Assembly (NCBI GenBank): GCA_964636785.1
Contig: CAZWVK010000001.1
Location: 7,485-71,484, forward strand
Direction of reading: 5' to 3'
Length of the DNA: 64,000 nt
Source: UBA6776 sp964636785
GTDB taxonomy: Bacteria; Bdellovibrionota; Bdellovibrionia; Bdellovibrionales; UBA1609
Of this stretch, positions 33,669-42,812 are shown one piece after another; position 1 is the stretch's first letter, and every line of letters starts with the position of its first letter. The notes below the pieces were generated by a model. The model did no database searches. It saw nothing but the letters and a program-made list of their open reading frames with translations, and was not told where the DNA came from. Position numbers and translations under genes: made by a program.

Positions 33669-34420
33669 AGAATCGATTTCTCGTTTTTGGCAATTGGAAG
33701 CTCAATAAGAATCCTCAAGAATCCGAAGAGTTTCTAAAAGTTTTCCAGTCTGAAATCCAGTCCGATGAGGAAGAATCATTTTGTCTATTCCCTTCGGCAT
33801 TATCAGCATTTGCGATCAGCGAAGGTTTAAAGAACTCCAAGGTGAGCTGGGGTGGACAGAACATTTTTTATGAAGACTCGGGAGCTTTCACAGGAGAAAA
33901 TTCACCTCAAGTTTTAAAAGATATGGGAGCAAAGTATTGTCTTGTTGGTCACAGTGAACGAAGACAGGTGTTTTTGGAGCCGGAAGAATTTATGGCTAAA
34001 AAAGTAAAGCGTCTTCAGGATTTGGATTTGATCCCGGTTCTTTGTGTTGGAGAAACGTTGGACTCGCGCAAATGGGGACGAACGGAAGAAGTGATCCTAA
34101 GACAGCTTAAAGATGGTCTTTCTCAAGCAGATGTTTTGAAACCTTTTATCATTGCCTATGAGCCTGTGTGGGCGATTGGAACTGGTGAAGTCGCGACAAC
34201 AGATCAGGTGGCGGAAGTTCATGATAAAATTCGTGCTTACCTCACTGAGATCGGTGCCCCTAGCACTTCCATCCTTTACGGCGGCTCTGTAAAGTCCTCA
34301 AATGCGGAGTCTTTGTCTGAGTTAAAAGAAGTGAATGGGTTCTTGGTGGGTGGTGCTTCCCTGGATCCGAAAGAGTTTCTTTCTATTTATAGAAATTCGG
34401 CGCACACGGTCCCATCTTGA
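33665..34420 (+). CDS. tpiA: Triosephosphate isomerase
   Basis: 251 aa. FGNWKLNKN (catalytic Lys), GHSERRQ with catalytic His, YEPVWAIGTGEVAT with catalytic Glu, and LYGGSVKSSNAESL phosphate-binding loop. Overlaps pgk by four bases (ATGA); last gene of the glycolytic operon. Confidence 0.98.
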   Translation: MKNRFLVFGNWKLNKNPQESEEFLKVFQSEIQSDEEESFCLFPSALSAFAISEGLKNSKVSWGGQNIFYEDSGAFTGENSPQVLKDMGAKYCLVGHSERRQVFLEPEEFMAKKVKRLQDLDLIPVLCVGETLDSRKWGRTEEVILRQLKDGLSQADVLKPFIIAYEPVWAIGTGEVATTDQVAEVHDKIRAYLTEIGAPSTSILYGGSVKSSNAESLSELKEVNGFLVGGASLDPKEFLSIYRNSAHTVPS

Positions 34421-34544
34421 GACGAAAAACAATTAGGCGATTTTAAATCCGTAAACAGATGAGTGGCTTTTAAACGGATGTAAAAGTGATTTTCACTCGG
34501 CCTTAGGTTTGCACAAGTTTGAACCTTGAAACCAAGGGGGCAAA

Positions 34545-35333
34545 ATGAGGCTGTTTAACGTTGGATCACTTTTAATTGGTTCCTTTTTCCTTATCACTTT
34601 TTTCCAAAACTGTGGCGGTGTTGATTTTAATTCAGGCTTAGCCAATGCTCAGCTAAGTGAGCCTCTTTCTGACGGAGGGTTGGATGTGAATCTGGGAGAT
34701 GCTGAACTCCCTCCTATGATTGAGGACCAAATAAATGAACAAGAAGAGGATCCAGGTCTTGTTCTAGATGAAGTCGAAGTGCCAACTCCTAATAAAGAAG
34801 AAGATCGAAAAGACTTGGAAGTGGTATTGAATCAAAATGAAGCCTGTCGAGATCACTTTGGAAAGGTTGACCCTGATTTATATCCTTGGAAAGAGAAGCT
34901 TCACATCACAGGCCTGCATCCCTCAGGTGTTAAAGTTGCAAATGTAGGTGAGCTTAAAGTCAGTGGATTAGCAAAATCAATTGTAGGTAAGAATATCGAT
35001 GTAGCGAGTATCAGCGGAATTTATGGCTCCATCTGTCTTCAGGCTAATCGAATTGATAGGATTGCCGGAATCACTACAGATAGAAGGGCCGATATCGTAT
35101 TAATGGGTCCCCAAAATGATCTCGGTTTCACCGAACTTCTTTCTGGAATCAATAATTCAGATTTGGTACTGATCAATTACGAGGTGAAACTCATTACTGG
35201 AATTGGTCGCAATCTCCATATATTCGGTGGTCGTGTTCATAGACTTATTGGGATTTTTGATGAAATTCACCTTTACGACGGAGCGGTTATCGAAAATTTT
35301 CAAGGAATCAATCGCAAAGTCATTAGACACTGA
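34545..35333 (+). CDS. Putative lipoprotein of unknown function
   Basis: 262 aa. Signal peptide ending FFQNCGG (lipid-modified Cys23); this F-x-N-C-(G/S)-x form recurs in Bdellovibrio-like lipoproteins. An acidic linker (45-90) leads to a region of short repeated beta-strand segments (HITGLHPSGVKVANVGELKV, SISGIYGSICLQANRI, RIAGITTDRRADIVLMG, LITGIGRNLHIFGGRVHRL), suggesting a beta-helix or beta-solenoid. AAGGGGG precedes the ATG. Standing alone after the glycolytic operon. Confidence 0.68.
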   Translation: MRLFNVGSLLIGSFFLITFFQNCGGVDFNSGLANAQLSEPLSDGGLDVNLGDAELPPMIEDQINEQEEDPGLVLDEVEVPTPNKEEDRKDLEVVLNQNEACRDHFGKVDPDLYPWKEKLHITGLHPSGVKVANVGELKVSGLAKSIVGKNIDVASISGIYGSICLQANRIDRIAGITTDRRADIVLMGPQNDLGFTELLSGINNSDLVLINYEVKLITGIGRNLHIFGGRVHRLIGIFDEIHLYDGAVIENFQGINRKVIRH

Positions 35334-35362
35334 GAGATCACTCAACCACTTTGTCTCAGTGT
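35327..35362. terminator. Inverted repeat at the lipoprotein stop codon
   Basis: ACACTGAGA (35327-35335) and TCTCAGTGT (35354-35362) form a perfect nine-base stem around an 18-base loop. There is no T-run on either strand, so it is only a possible terminator or RNA-stabilising hairpin. Confidence 0.35.
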
Positions 35363-35509
35363 GAAGCGTGGATCGAAAAAGGAAAGCGCTGATTAGACCG
35401 ACACTTGGAGCAGAGCGAAATGAAAAAGTCTTTGTGTAAAAAGTTTGAATATTGAGAAAGCTTAAAAGCTTCGTTATTCTGATCATGGTCTGTGGGCATA
35501 GGAGAAAAA

Positions 35510-35737
35510 GTGAAAAGAGTGGAATCCTTTCGCCGTTGCCACATTTGTAATCAAGTGACTTGTACAACGACTCAATCCGGCCAAAGCTTAGAGCGATGCT
35601 TGCACTGTAAGAAGGCTTTTGCGCCATTTTTTTACTATAACGATTTCCAAAAACCCATTCCAAGCGAGGGTCTTCTTCGGCCACCACTGATGAAAGACGA
35701 ATGGCCCGCCATTCAAGGCTTGACGGCATACTGGTAA
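35510..35737 (+). CDS. Small zinc-ribbon protein
   Basis: 75 aa. Two cysteine pairs, RRCHICNQVTC and ERCLHCKKAF, 20 residues apart, form a rubredoxin- or zinc-ribbon-like knuckle; the C-terminal half (FFYYNDFQKPIPSEGLLRPP) is not assigned. GTG at 35510 is used because GGAG lies six bases ahead; an upstream GTG at 35492 would place that site in the coding region. Overlaps nothing essential and ends 17 bases before ilvA's start. Function unknown. Confidence 0.65.
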   Translation: MKRVESFRRCHICNQVTCTTTQSGQSLERCLHCKKAFAPFFYYNDFQKPIPSEGLLRPPLMKDEWPAIQGLTAYW

Positions 35738-35754
35738 AGGTCGTCAATTGGGGA

Positions 35755-36975
35755 ATGGCAATTTCCCTAAAAGATATCACCGAAGCGCGCACAAAGATCA
35801 AAGACGTGGTCATTCACACGCCTTTGAGCTTTTCAAAAAGCACCTCCGATCTCTTGGGCAGCGAAACCTATTTGAAGATGGAAAATCTTCAGCGCACTGG
35901 CAGCTTTAAAATCCGTGGTTCCTTAAACAAAATGCTCTCTCTTTCAAAAGAAGAGATTTCTCGGGGAGTGGTGGCCTCTTCGGCCGGAAACCACGCCCAA
36001 GGGGTTGCGTTTTGCGCGAGCAAAGTGGGCGCAAAATCAACTATTGTTATGCCGGAGACAGCTCCGCTTGTAAAAGTCCTTGCGACAAAAGGTTACGGCG
36101 CTCAAGTGATTCAGAAGGGACGTGTGTATGATGAGAGTTATCAATATGCAAAAGAATTAGAGAAAAAAGAAAACTTCGTTTTTGTTCACCCCTATAACGA
36201 TCCACTCATAATCGCTGGTCAGGGAACGATCGGCATTGAACTCATGGAAGAGATGTCCGATCTCGACTCGGTGGTGATTCCAATTGGCGGTGGAGGTTTG
36301 ATTTCCGGAATTTCAACCGCAATGAAAAGCATCAATCCCAAAATTAAAATCTATGGGGTTGTGACTGAAGCCACTCCTGGAATGAAGCAGCTTTTCGAAG
36401 GTCGCGATTTAGAAATTCCTGAAGCACGGCCATCCATTGCAGATGGAATCTCTGTGAAGAACCCAACGGAAGCTATTTTAAACGATTATATTAAAAAATA
36501 CGTCGATGATATTGCCGAAGTTTCGGACAATGAGATTGCGGAAGCGATTGTATTTTTCCTTGAACGCGCCAAAACAGTGGTTGAGGGATCTGGTGCGGCT
36601 GTTTTGGCTGCGGCTTATAAATCAAATTGGAATCTGGGAAAGAAAACCTGTCTACTCTTGAGCGGTGGTAATATTGATTTGAATATTATTTCGAAAGTTA
36701 TTGAACGTGGTCTTATGCAAAAGGGCCGTCTGGCGCGCCTAGAGACCATTGTTGCGGACCGTCCCGGAACGCTCAATCGCTTAACAGAAATTATTGCGAG
36801 TCATGGAGCGAATATTATCGAAGTGAGTCATGATCGAGTGCGTTCAGGGCTTGCTTTGAGTGAAACAGTCATTACATTTTTAATTGAAACGAAGAGCGAT
36901 GATCACTGTACAGAGATCACCCAAGCAATGAGAAACGCTGGCGTTCGAAGAGTGATTCTCAATGGAGGCAGTTAA
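35755..36975 (+). CDS. ilvA: Threonine ammonia-lyase (threonine dehydratase)
   Basis: 406 aa. PLP-lysine motif GSFKIRG, SSAGNHAQGVAF, PIGGGGLISGISTAM phosphate-binding loop, and C-terminal ACT-like domain (about 325-406, DRPGTLNRLTEIIASHGANI). It converts threonine to 2-oxobutyrate for isoleucine or for catabolism; the single ACT-like domain and length match the biodegradative/short type. ATG at 35755 starts the domain; an ATG at 35701 would add 18 residues overlapping the zinc-ribbon gene. Confidence 0.93.
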   Translation: MAISLKDITEARTKIKDVVIHTPLSFSKSTSDLLGSETYLKMENLQRTGSFKIRGSLNKMLSLSKEEISRGVVASSAGNHAQGVAFCASKVGAKSTIVMPETAPLVKVLATKGYGAQVIQKGRVYDESYQYAKELEKKENFVFVHPYNDPLIIAGQGTIGIELMEEMSDLDSVVIPIGGGGLISGISTAMKSINPKIKIYGVVTEATPGMKQLFEGRDLEIPEARPSIADGISVKNPTEAILNDYIKKYVDDIAEVSDNEIAEAIVFFLERAKTVVEGSGAAVLAAAYKSNWNLGKKTCLLLSGGNIDLNIISKVIERGLMQKGRLARLETIVADRPGTLNRLTEIIASHGANIIEVSHDRVRSGLALSETVITFLIETKSDDHCTEITQAMRNAGVRRVILNGGS

Positions 36976-36978
36976 GGA

Positions 36979-38085
36979 ATGAAAGTATCCCCGGAAATTT
37001 TATCTTTGGTTCCATATTCACCAGGAAAACCGATTTCAGAAACCAAACGTGAATTCGGACTCAGCGAGGTCATTAAGTTGGCAAGCAACGAATGTCCAAT
37101 TGGTCCGAGCGAAAAAATCATGGCAGCCATGACAGAAGCGCTCAAAGAGGTGAACAGATATCCGGATGGAGCAGCTTTTGAATTGAAGGCAGCTGTGAGT
37201 AAATATTTAGAAGTTCGAGGTGAGAATCTTGTTTTTGGAAATGGATCCAACGAACTCATTGATTTGCTGATTCGGGTTTTCTGTCGACCTGGTGATGCGA
37301 TTATGACATCTGAGTTTTCATTTATTGCTTATAAAATATCAGCGCAGGCAGCGAGTGTGGAGTGCATTGAGGTGCCGACTAAAGGTGACCTTCAGTTTGA
37401 CCTCGGTGGGATGGCTGAGCTTTTAAAAACCACAGATAAAATTCGTCTCGTGTTTTTGCCTAATCCCAACAATCCAACGGGCTCCTATTTCACGATGGCC
37501 GAGTTCAACGAATTTATGGAAGTGGCTTCAAAGAAAGAAATTCTCGTCGTCTTGGATGAAGCTTATCGAGAGTTTGTGCGTGCAAGTGATTATCCCGATG
37601 GTTTGAATCAACTTCGAACCTTTAAAAACGTCGTGGTTCTGCGAACGATGAGTAAGGTTTTCGGTCTTGCGGGCCTGCGTGTGGGTGCGTTGGTTGCCCC
37701 TTCAGAAGTGGTCGACTTGATCCATCGCGTGCGAAATCCTTTTAATGTGAACTCGATTGCGCAAGCTGGAGTGATTGCAGCACTTAGTGATACGGAGCAC
37801 TTAAAACGCGTGCAAATCATCACCTGGGCAGGGCTCGAGCAAATTGAGTCTTACCTCAAGCGCCAGGGCTTAAAATATTTGCCTAGTCAGGCCAACTTTG
37901 TTCTTTTTGATACTGGTCGTGATGCCAATTCCGTATTCCAAGATCTTTTGAAAAAGGGAGTTATTTTGCGGCCGGTTGGAAACTACGGCCTTCCCACCTA
38001 TTTGAGATGGAGTGTGGGTCTTCATGATGAGAATGAAACAGCGATGAAAGCACTAACAGAAGTTTTGAGCAATGGACCCAATTGA
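36979..38085 (+). CDS. hisC: Histidinol-phosphate aminotransferase
   Basis: 368 aa, fold type I aminotransferase. KLASNECPIGPSEKI, YPDGAAFELKAAVS, FGNGSNELIDLLIR, NPNNPTGSYF, DEAYREFV, and PLP-lysine region RTMSKVFGLAGLRVGAL are all in the HisC pattern. No other his genes are near. Follows ilvA by three bases and overlaps cmk by 14. Confidence 0.93.
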   Translation: MKVSPEILSLVPYSPGKPISETKREFGLSEVIKLASNECPIGPSEKIMAAMTEALKEVNRYPDGAAFELKAAVSKYLEVRGENLVFGNGSNELIDLLIRVFCRPGDAIMTSEFSFIAYKISAQAASVECIEVPTKGDLQFDLGGMAELLKTTDKIRLVFLPNPNNPTGSYFTMAEFNEFMEVASKKEILVVLDEAYREFVRASDYPDGLNQLRTFKNVVVLRTMSKVFGLAGLRVGALVAPSEVVDLIHRVRNPFNVNSIAQAGVIAALSDTEHLKRVQIITWAGLEQIESYLKRQGLKYLPSQANFVLFDTGRDANSVFQDLLKKGVILRPVGNYGLPTYLRWSVGLHDENETAMKALTEVLSNGPN

Positions 38086-38758
38086 GAGCCCTGTTGTAAC
38101 TATTGATGGCCCGAGTGCTTCGGGAAAATCTTCGGTCAGCCGGGATTTGGCGCAAAAGTTGGGATGGAAATGGGTTTCAACGGGTGCCTTCTATCGCGGC
38201 CTCGCCTATGTGGCTGGTGTGAATGGAATCAGCGCTAAGGATGAAGAAGCTCTTGCAGATCTGGCGCAATCTGGAGAATGGCGCGTGGAGCTGGGTGATG
38301 AGCGCACCCAGGTTTTTCATAAAAATAGAGACGTCACCCACGAAATTTTTTCTGAAGCCGTGGGTGAAAAAGCCAGTGAAATCAGTCGCCTAACTAAAGT
38401 TCGTAAAGCGCTCCTGGATTCTCAGCGCTCGCTCCCGAAGTTCTTCAGGGGGCTTGTGGCCGAGGGGCGCGACTGTGGATCTGTTGTGTTTCCGAAAGCC
38501 ATCCTCAAAGTCTATTTAACGGCGAATCAGGAGCTCAGAGCCCTTAGACGGGCTAAAGAGCAGGGTCTAGATGTGGAATCCACTCAAGCCTCGCAAACTG
38601 AGCGCGATCTTCAGGACAGCTCAAGAAAGGCCGCGCCTCTGGTGATTCCAGAAGGCGCACGGGTGCTCGATACCACGAATATGAGTCTAGATGAGGTCGT
38701 AAGCCTTGTTCACAAATGGACGATTACAGCTCTGGAAAACGAGCCAAAATCCTTTTGA
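38072..38758 (+). CDS. cmk: Cytidylate kinase
   Basis: 228 aa. P-loop TIDGPSASGKSSVSRDLA, STGAFYRGLAYVA, VAEGRDCGSVVFP, and RDLQDSSRKAAPLV of the Cmk lid region. Phosphorylates CMP/dCMP. cmk-rpsA is a widely conserved order and rpsA follows. Confidence 0.95.
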   Translation: MDPIESPVVTIDGPSASGKSSVSRDLAQKLGWKWVSTGAFYRGLAYVAGVNGISAKDEEALADLAQSGEWRVELGDERTQVFHKNRDVTHEIFSEAVGEKASEISRLTKVRKALLDSQRSLPKFFRGLVAEGRDCGSVVFPKAILKVYLTANQELRALRRAKEQGLDVESTQASQTERDLQDSSRKAAPLVIPEGARVLDTTNMSLDEVVSLVHKWTITALENEPKSF

Positions 38759-38782
38759 CTTTGAGCATCTAAGCTCTATAAA
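38755..38782 (+). promoter_or_regulatory. Candidate rpsA promoter
   Basis: TTGACT (38755-38760), 16-base spacer, TATAAA (38777-38782) at the end of cmk, about 120 bases before the rpsA start. The leader it would create is long enough for the S1 autoregulation known in other bacteria, but no structure was established here. Confidence 0.5.
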
Positions 38783-38906
38783 CAAATGATTCGCGTTTTT
38801 ATATCAGAGTCGGAAATTTTATAAACAATAGGATTCTAAGCCGGGCTTCATCTAGCTCTGAGAAACGCGGGCCCACAACACGCTTTTAATCCAAGAGGAG
38901 GTTATA

Positions 38907-40736
38907 TTGAACAAAACGGCTACCGGCAGCGATAAAGGAAAATCGAAAGCTCAGATTGAGAGGGAAAAGGTCCTTGCTCAGTTGGACGCTGCTGATAATG
39001 AAGTTCCCCAAAATCCTGGGATCTTCAGCAAATCAACTTACAAAAACGGTGAATCATTCGCTGATCTATTTGAAAAATCTTTGGACGAAAGAGATTTCAA
39101 AGTGGGCGACATTGTCACTGGTAAAGTGGTTGAAGTTCAAGAAGACTACGTCTTGGTGGATATCAATTACAAAAGTGAAGGTTTGATTCCAATTTCTGAA
39201 TTCCGAGTTGTGGATGGTCAAAGAGACATTCAATTGGGATCAGAAGTTGAAGTTTATATCGATCGTATCGAGAACGAAAACGGAATGGTTGTTCTTTCCA
39301 AAGACAAAGCCGATATGGCGCGTGCTTGGACAGACATTTCTCGTGCAGCTGAAAGCCAAGAGGTGATTGAAGGTACAGTCATCGCAAAGGTTAAGGGCGG
39401 CTTGAGCGTTGATATTGGTGTGAAGGCGTTCTTACCAGGAAGCCAGATCGATCTTCGCCCTGTTCGAAACATCGATTCTTACATCGGTAAGACTTATAAG
39501 TTCAAAGTCATTAAGTTTAACAAAAAACGTGGAAACATTGTTCTTTCTCGTCGTGCTCTTCTTGAAGAAGAGAGAGAGTCGCTTCGCAACCAAACTTTGG
39601 ATGCGATGAGAGAAGGTTCTCGCGTAAAAGGTATTGTTAAGAACGTCACTGATTATGGTGCGTTTATTGATCTTGGTGGGATGGACGGACTTCTTCATAT
39701 CACGGATATGAGCTGGGGCCGTGTAAAGCACCCATCTGAGATCTTGAACGTCGGCGATGAAATCGAAGTTGTTGTTCTTAAGTTTGATAACGAAAAAGAG
39801 CGCGTCAGCCTTGGCATGAAACAGCTTCACGAAGATCCATGGGAAACAGTTGTTAAAAACTTCCCTGTGGGACTTAAAACTCGCGGTAAGATCGTTAGCC
39901 TTGCGGACTACGGTGCTTTTGTTGAGCTTTCGGATGGCGTTGAAGGTTTGATCCACGTCTCAGAAATGAGCTGGACTAAGCGAGTGAAGCATCCATCACA
40001 AGTTGTGAAGGTGGATGATGAAGTGGATGTTCAGGTTCTAGAAGTAGACACTGAAAACCGCAGAATCAGCCTCGGTATGAAGCAGCTTGAAGCCAACCCT
40101 TGGGTTGAGATGAAAGAAACTTATCAGCCAGGAACAATCATTGAAGGTGAAGTGAAATCCATCACGGACTTCGGTGTATTTATTGGAATTGATGAGGGTA
40201 TTGATGGAATGGTTCATATCTCTGACTTCTCTTGGACTAAGAGAATCAACCACCCATCTGAGATGTTCCAAAAAGGTGATAAGGTTCGCGCAGTTATTCT
40301 TGGTGTTGATATCGAGAATGAAAGAGTTAGCCTTGGTATCAAGCAATTGGAAGCAGACCCATGGGCCAACATCGAAGAGAAATACAAAATTGGTTCTCAG
40401 TACGATGTGAAGGTCACTAAGACGACGGACTTTGGAGTGTTTGTTGAACTTGAAAGCGACATTGAGGGATTGATTCATATCTCTGAATTGTCTGTTAAGC
40501 GCATCGACAATCCAGAAGAAGTTGTTAAAGTGGGCGACAGCATCCGTGCTGAAGTGATCACGATTGACCAGGATTCTCGTAAGATTGGCTTGTCTGCAAA
40601 GCTTGTGAAACTTCGTGAGCAAAAAGCGGATGTGGAAGATTACGTGAAAAAAGCCACAGCGACTTCCAAGACAAGCCTTGGAGATCTCTTTGGTGATGAG
40701 TTCAAAAAAGCAACTCGAGAGCCATCTGAGTCTTGA
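38907..40736 (+). CDS. rpsA: 30S ribosomal protein S1
   Basis: 609 aa. Six S1 RNA-binding repeats, seen from motifs such as VGDIVTGKVVEVQEDYVLVD, VKNVTDYGAFIDLGGMDGLL, VSLADYGAFVELSDGVEGLI, ITDFGVFIGIDEGIDGMV and TTDFGVFVELESDIEGLI. Binds mRNA and helps start translation. TTG start with a strong AGGAGG site, eight bases apart; use of TTG for such an abundant protein is notable. Codon use is biased toward a smaller set than in neighbours, as expected. Confidence 0.97.
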   Translation: MNKTATGSDKGKSKAQIEREKVLAQLDAADNEVPQNPGIFSKSTYKNGESFADLFEKSLDERDFKVGDIVTGKVVEVQEDYVLVDINYKSEGLIPISEFRVVDGQRDIQLGSEVEVYIDRIENENGMVVLSKDKADMARAWTDISRAAESQEVIEGTVIAKVKGGLSVDIGVKAFLPGSQIDLRPVRNIDSYIGKTYKFKVIKFNKKRGNIVLSRRALLEEERESLRNQTLDAMREGSRVKGIVKNVTDYGAFIDLGGMDGLLHITDMSWGRVKHPSEILNVGDEIEVVVLKFDNEKERVSLGMKQLHEDPWETVVKNFPVGLKTRGKIVSLADYGAFVELSDGVEGLIHVSEMSWTKRVKHPSQVVKVDDEVDVQVLEVDTENRRISLGMKQLEANPWVEMKETYQPGTIIEGEVKSITDFGVFIGIDEGIDGMVHISDFSWTKRINHPSEMFQKGDKVRAVILGVDIENERVSLGIKQLEADPWANIEEKYKIGSQYDVKVTKTTDFGVFVELESDIEGLIHISELSVKRIDNPEEVVKVGDSIRAEVITIDQDSRKIGLSAKLVKLREQKADVEDYVKKATATSKTSLGDLFGDEFKKATREPSES

Positions 40737-40777
40737 GTGTTGAGTTGAACTTTGAAAATCTAGCTTTATAATTAAAA

Positions 40778-40801
40778 GGCCCGAGAGATCGGGCCTTTTT
40801 T
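40778..40801 (+). terminator. Rho-independent terminator after rpsA
   Basis: Stem GGCCCGA (40778-40784) / TCGGGCC (40789-40795) with GAGA loop, followed by six T residues. Preceded by A-run, so it may work in both directions. Confidence 0.9.
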
Positions 40802-40806
40802 CGTGG

Positions 40807-40865
40807 GAAGGTACGCCGTACTTTTTCCGCGAATATAACCGCGGAAAAAGTACGGCGTACCCTTC
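40807..40865. repeat. 22-bp perfect inverted repeat between rpsA and sppA
   Basis: GGTACGCCGTACTTTTTCCG (start of arm at 40810) pairs over 22 bases (40810-40831 with 40840-40861) around an AATATAAC loop; with one bulge the pairing extends to 40807 and 40865. The GTAC-rich end and the CTTTTTC stretch resemble the hairpin at 43571-43655. Lies directly after the rpsA terminator. Confidence 0.85.
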
Positions 40866-40876
40866 AAGGAGATCAG

Positions 40877-41815
40877 ATGCTCAAAAAGATCATTCAAACG
40901 CTAACCGCTCTTATTCTTATCTTTATTCTAGGTGGAGTGATTATGGCCATTGGTGGGCTAATGGCCACGTTCACCACTCAAGAGAGCTCCATCCGCGAGC
41001 CATCAATTCTCGCACTTGAGCTCGATGGTGTGATTATGGATGGCAAAGAGTTTATTGAGAATCTATCCAAATTCAGAAAGCGAAATGAGATCAAAGCCAT
41101 TCTTATAACGTTGAATTCGCCAGGTGGAGTCGTTGGACCCAGTCAGGAGATTTACCGTGAAATTCAGCGCACCAGCCAAGAGTTTAAAAAGCCAGTTTAT
41201 GTTTACTGTCGAGCCCTCGCTGCAAGTGGTGCCTATTACGCCGCTGTAGGGGCGGACCGAATTTACACCACTCCTGGATGCTTTATGGGATCGATTGGAG
41301 TGCTTATGCAGTTTGTGAATATGGAAAAGCTTTATGACTGGGCGAAGGTGGAAAGATATGCGCTAACAACCGGAGCGTTTAAAGACACTGGTGCTGAGTA
41401 CCGCGCCATGAAACCCAGTGAAAAAGAGTACCTTCAAAATCAACTTGAGGAAGTGCTTGCGCAGTTTAAAAAGGCCGTTCTTGAAGGACGAAAAATCCCT
41501 CAACATGTTCTTGATGAAAATGCAGACGGACGAGTTTTCAGTGGTGCAAAAGCTGTTGAGCTTGGGTTTGCGGATGAAATCGGAACTTGGGAAGATGCCA
41601 GAAAAGCTTTGGGTGAGTTGGTTGGACTTGGATCGGATCCTAAAACTTATCGCCCGCGAAAGCCCAAAACCCTTATGGAAATCCTAACAGAAGGTGATCA
41701 GTCTTTTCCATTCGAATCGAAGGTTTTGGAATCTTCCGTGAAAGAGCTTTTTCAAACACAGCTCAAAGGGCAGCCTCTATTTATTTTTCCAGGCTATTTG
41801 GGGCTTCATAAATGA
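40877..41815 (+). CDS. sppA: Signal peptide peptidase SppA (S49 family)
   Basis: 312 aa, short 36K type. N-terminal membrane helix (about 8-30), ILITLNSPGGVVGPSQEIY, catalytic Ser117 in CRALAASGAYYAA and catalytic Lys169 in TTGAFKDTGAEYR. Cleaves remnant signal peptides in the inner membrane. AAGGAG precedes the ATG by eight bases; the stop overlaps the HIT gene by four. Confidence 0.94.
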   Translation: MLKKIIQTLTALILIFILGGVIMAIGGLMATFTTQESSIREPSILALELDGVIMDGKEFIENLSKFRKRNEIKAILITLNSPGGVVGPSQEIYREIQRTSQEFKKPVYVYCRALAASGAYYAAVGADRIYTTPGCFMGSIGVLMQFVNMEKLYDWAKVERYALTTGAFKDTGAEYRAMKPSEKEYLQNQLEEVLAQFKKAVLEGRKIPQHVLDENADGRVFSGAKAVELGFADEIGTWEDARKALGELVGLGSDPKTYRPRKPKTLMEILTEGDQSFPFESKVLESSVKELFQTQLKGQPLFIFPGYLGLHK

Positions 41816-42378
41816 CAAAGTCAAAGCGGGCTCTCAATCCAGAAAAAGTTCTTAAAGATGTTTGGCCGCTTGAACATGATTTTTTTGAAAGGCCGGATCG
41901 CCTTCAGTATGTTCGAAAGATCTTTAAACCAAAAGCATGTGTGTTTTGTGCGGTAGAGAAAAAGAAAATCTCTTTTGAAAGTCTATGCCTGGCTAAATCA
42001 GAACATGCCATGGTGGTCCTCAATAAGTATCCATACAACACTGGACATCTTTTAATTTTACCACGTCGTCATATCGCGAATATCTGGGATTTGACTCAAG
42101 AGGAACTTTTCGAAATCACGCTCTGGACTCAAAAGTCCATGAAGATCTTGGATGAGGTTTATAAATGCAAAGGAATGAATATGGGAATGAATCACGGTGC
42201 TGTGGCTGGCGCTGGAATCCCTGAGCACATTCATTGGCATGTGATCCCTAGGTGGGTGGGAGATACGAACTTCTTTCCGCTGATTGCAAAAACCAAAGCG
42301 CTTCCTGAAACCGTGAAGCAATCTTATGCACGTTTGAAAAAGGCTTTCCAAAAGGAGATGAAGAGTTGGAACACGTAA
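41812..42378 (+). CDS. HIT family hydrolase/phosphorylase
   Basis: 188 aa. HIT motif HIHWHVIPRW, with ILPRRHIANIWDL and AGAGIPEHIHW upstream, and zinc-like CVFC (FKPKACVFCAVE) at the N-terminus, the arrangement of Ap4A-hydrolase/phosphorylase-type HIT proteins. Acts on dinucleoside polyphosphates or AMP conjugates; exact substrate unknown. Overlaps sppA by four bases and mce by 13. Confidence 0.9.
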   Translation: MTKSKRALNPEKVLKDVWPLEHDFFERPDRLQYVRKIFKPKACVFCAVEKKKISFESLCLAKSEHAMVVLNKYPYNTGHLLILPRRHIANIWDLTQEELFEITLWTQKSMKILDEVYKCKGMNMGMNHGAVAGAGIPEHIHWHVIPRWVGDTNFFPLIAKTKALPETVKQSYARLKKAFQKEMKSWNT

Positions 42379-42791
42379 TGGGTGATATTCCATTTGCAAT
42401 GGATCATATTGGTGTGGCTGTGAAGAGTTTGGAGAGTGGCTTTAAATTCTATCAAGCTCTTGGATTTGATAAAATGGAAATAGAAGAGGTGCCATCTGAA
42501 AAGGTAAAAGTTGGATTTCTACCTTTAAAGAATGGCTGCGATATTGAACTTTTGGAGCCACTTTCTGAAGACTCACCTGTTGCTAAATTTATCACTAAGC
42601 GGGGAGAGGGAATACATCATATTTGCCTTCGTGTTGAGGGGATTGGTGAGGTTTTAAAACGGCTTAAGTCCAAAGGTGTTCAATTGATTAATGACGAACC
42701 CAAGCTTGGAGCGCATAATTGCCTTGTGGCATTCGTTCATCCCAAATCAACGGGTGGTGTTTTATTGGAGCTCAGTGAGAAGCAGAGCTAA
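42366..42791 (+). CDS. mce: Methylmalonyl-CoA epimerase
   Basis: 141 aa glyoxalase-fold protein. MDHIGVAVKSLESGFKFYQA, KVGFLPLKNGCDIELLEPL, GEGIHHICLRVEGI and FVHPKSTGGVLLEL are standard for the epimerase that converts (2S)- to (2R)-methylmalonyl-CoA. The metal ligands (first His, mid Gln/Glu-type, HH, final Glu) are present. TTG at 42366 with AAGGAG eight bases upstream is preferred over ATG 42378, making a 13-base overlap with the HIT gene. The mutase is not in the window. Confidence 0.9.
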   Translation: MEHVMGDIPFAMDHIGVAVKSLESGFKFYQALGFDKMEIEEVPSEKVKVGFLPLKNGCDIELLEPLSEDSPVAKFITKRGEGIHHICLRVEGIGEVLKRLKSKGVQLINDEPKLGAHNCLVAFVHPKSTGGVLLELSEKQS

Positions 42792-42812
42792 CTCGGACTT
42801 GAAGGAGTTAAA

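Noticed and set aside
39432..40622. Two long minus-strand open frames opposite rpsA
   Set aside because: Shadows produced by the biased codon use of rpsA on the opposite strand.
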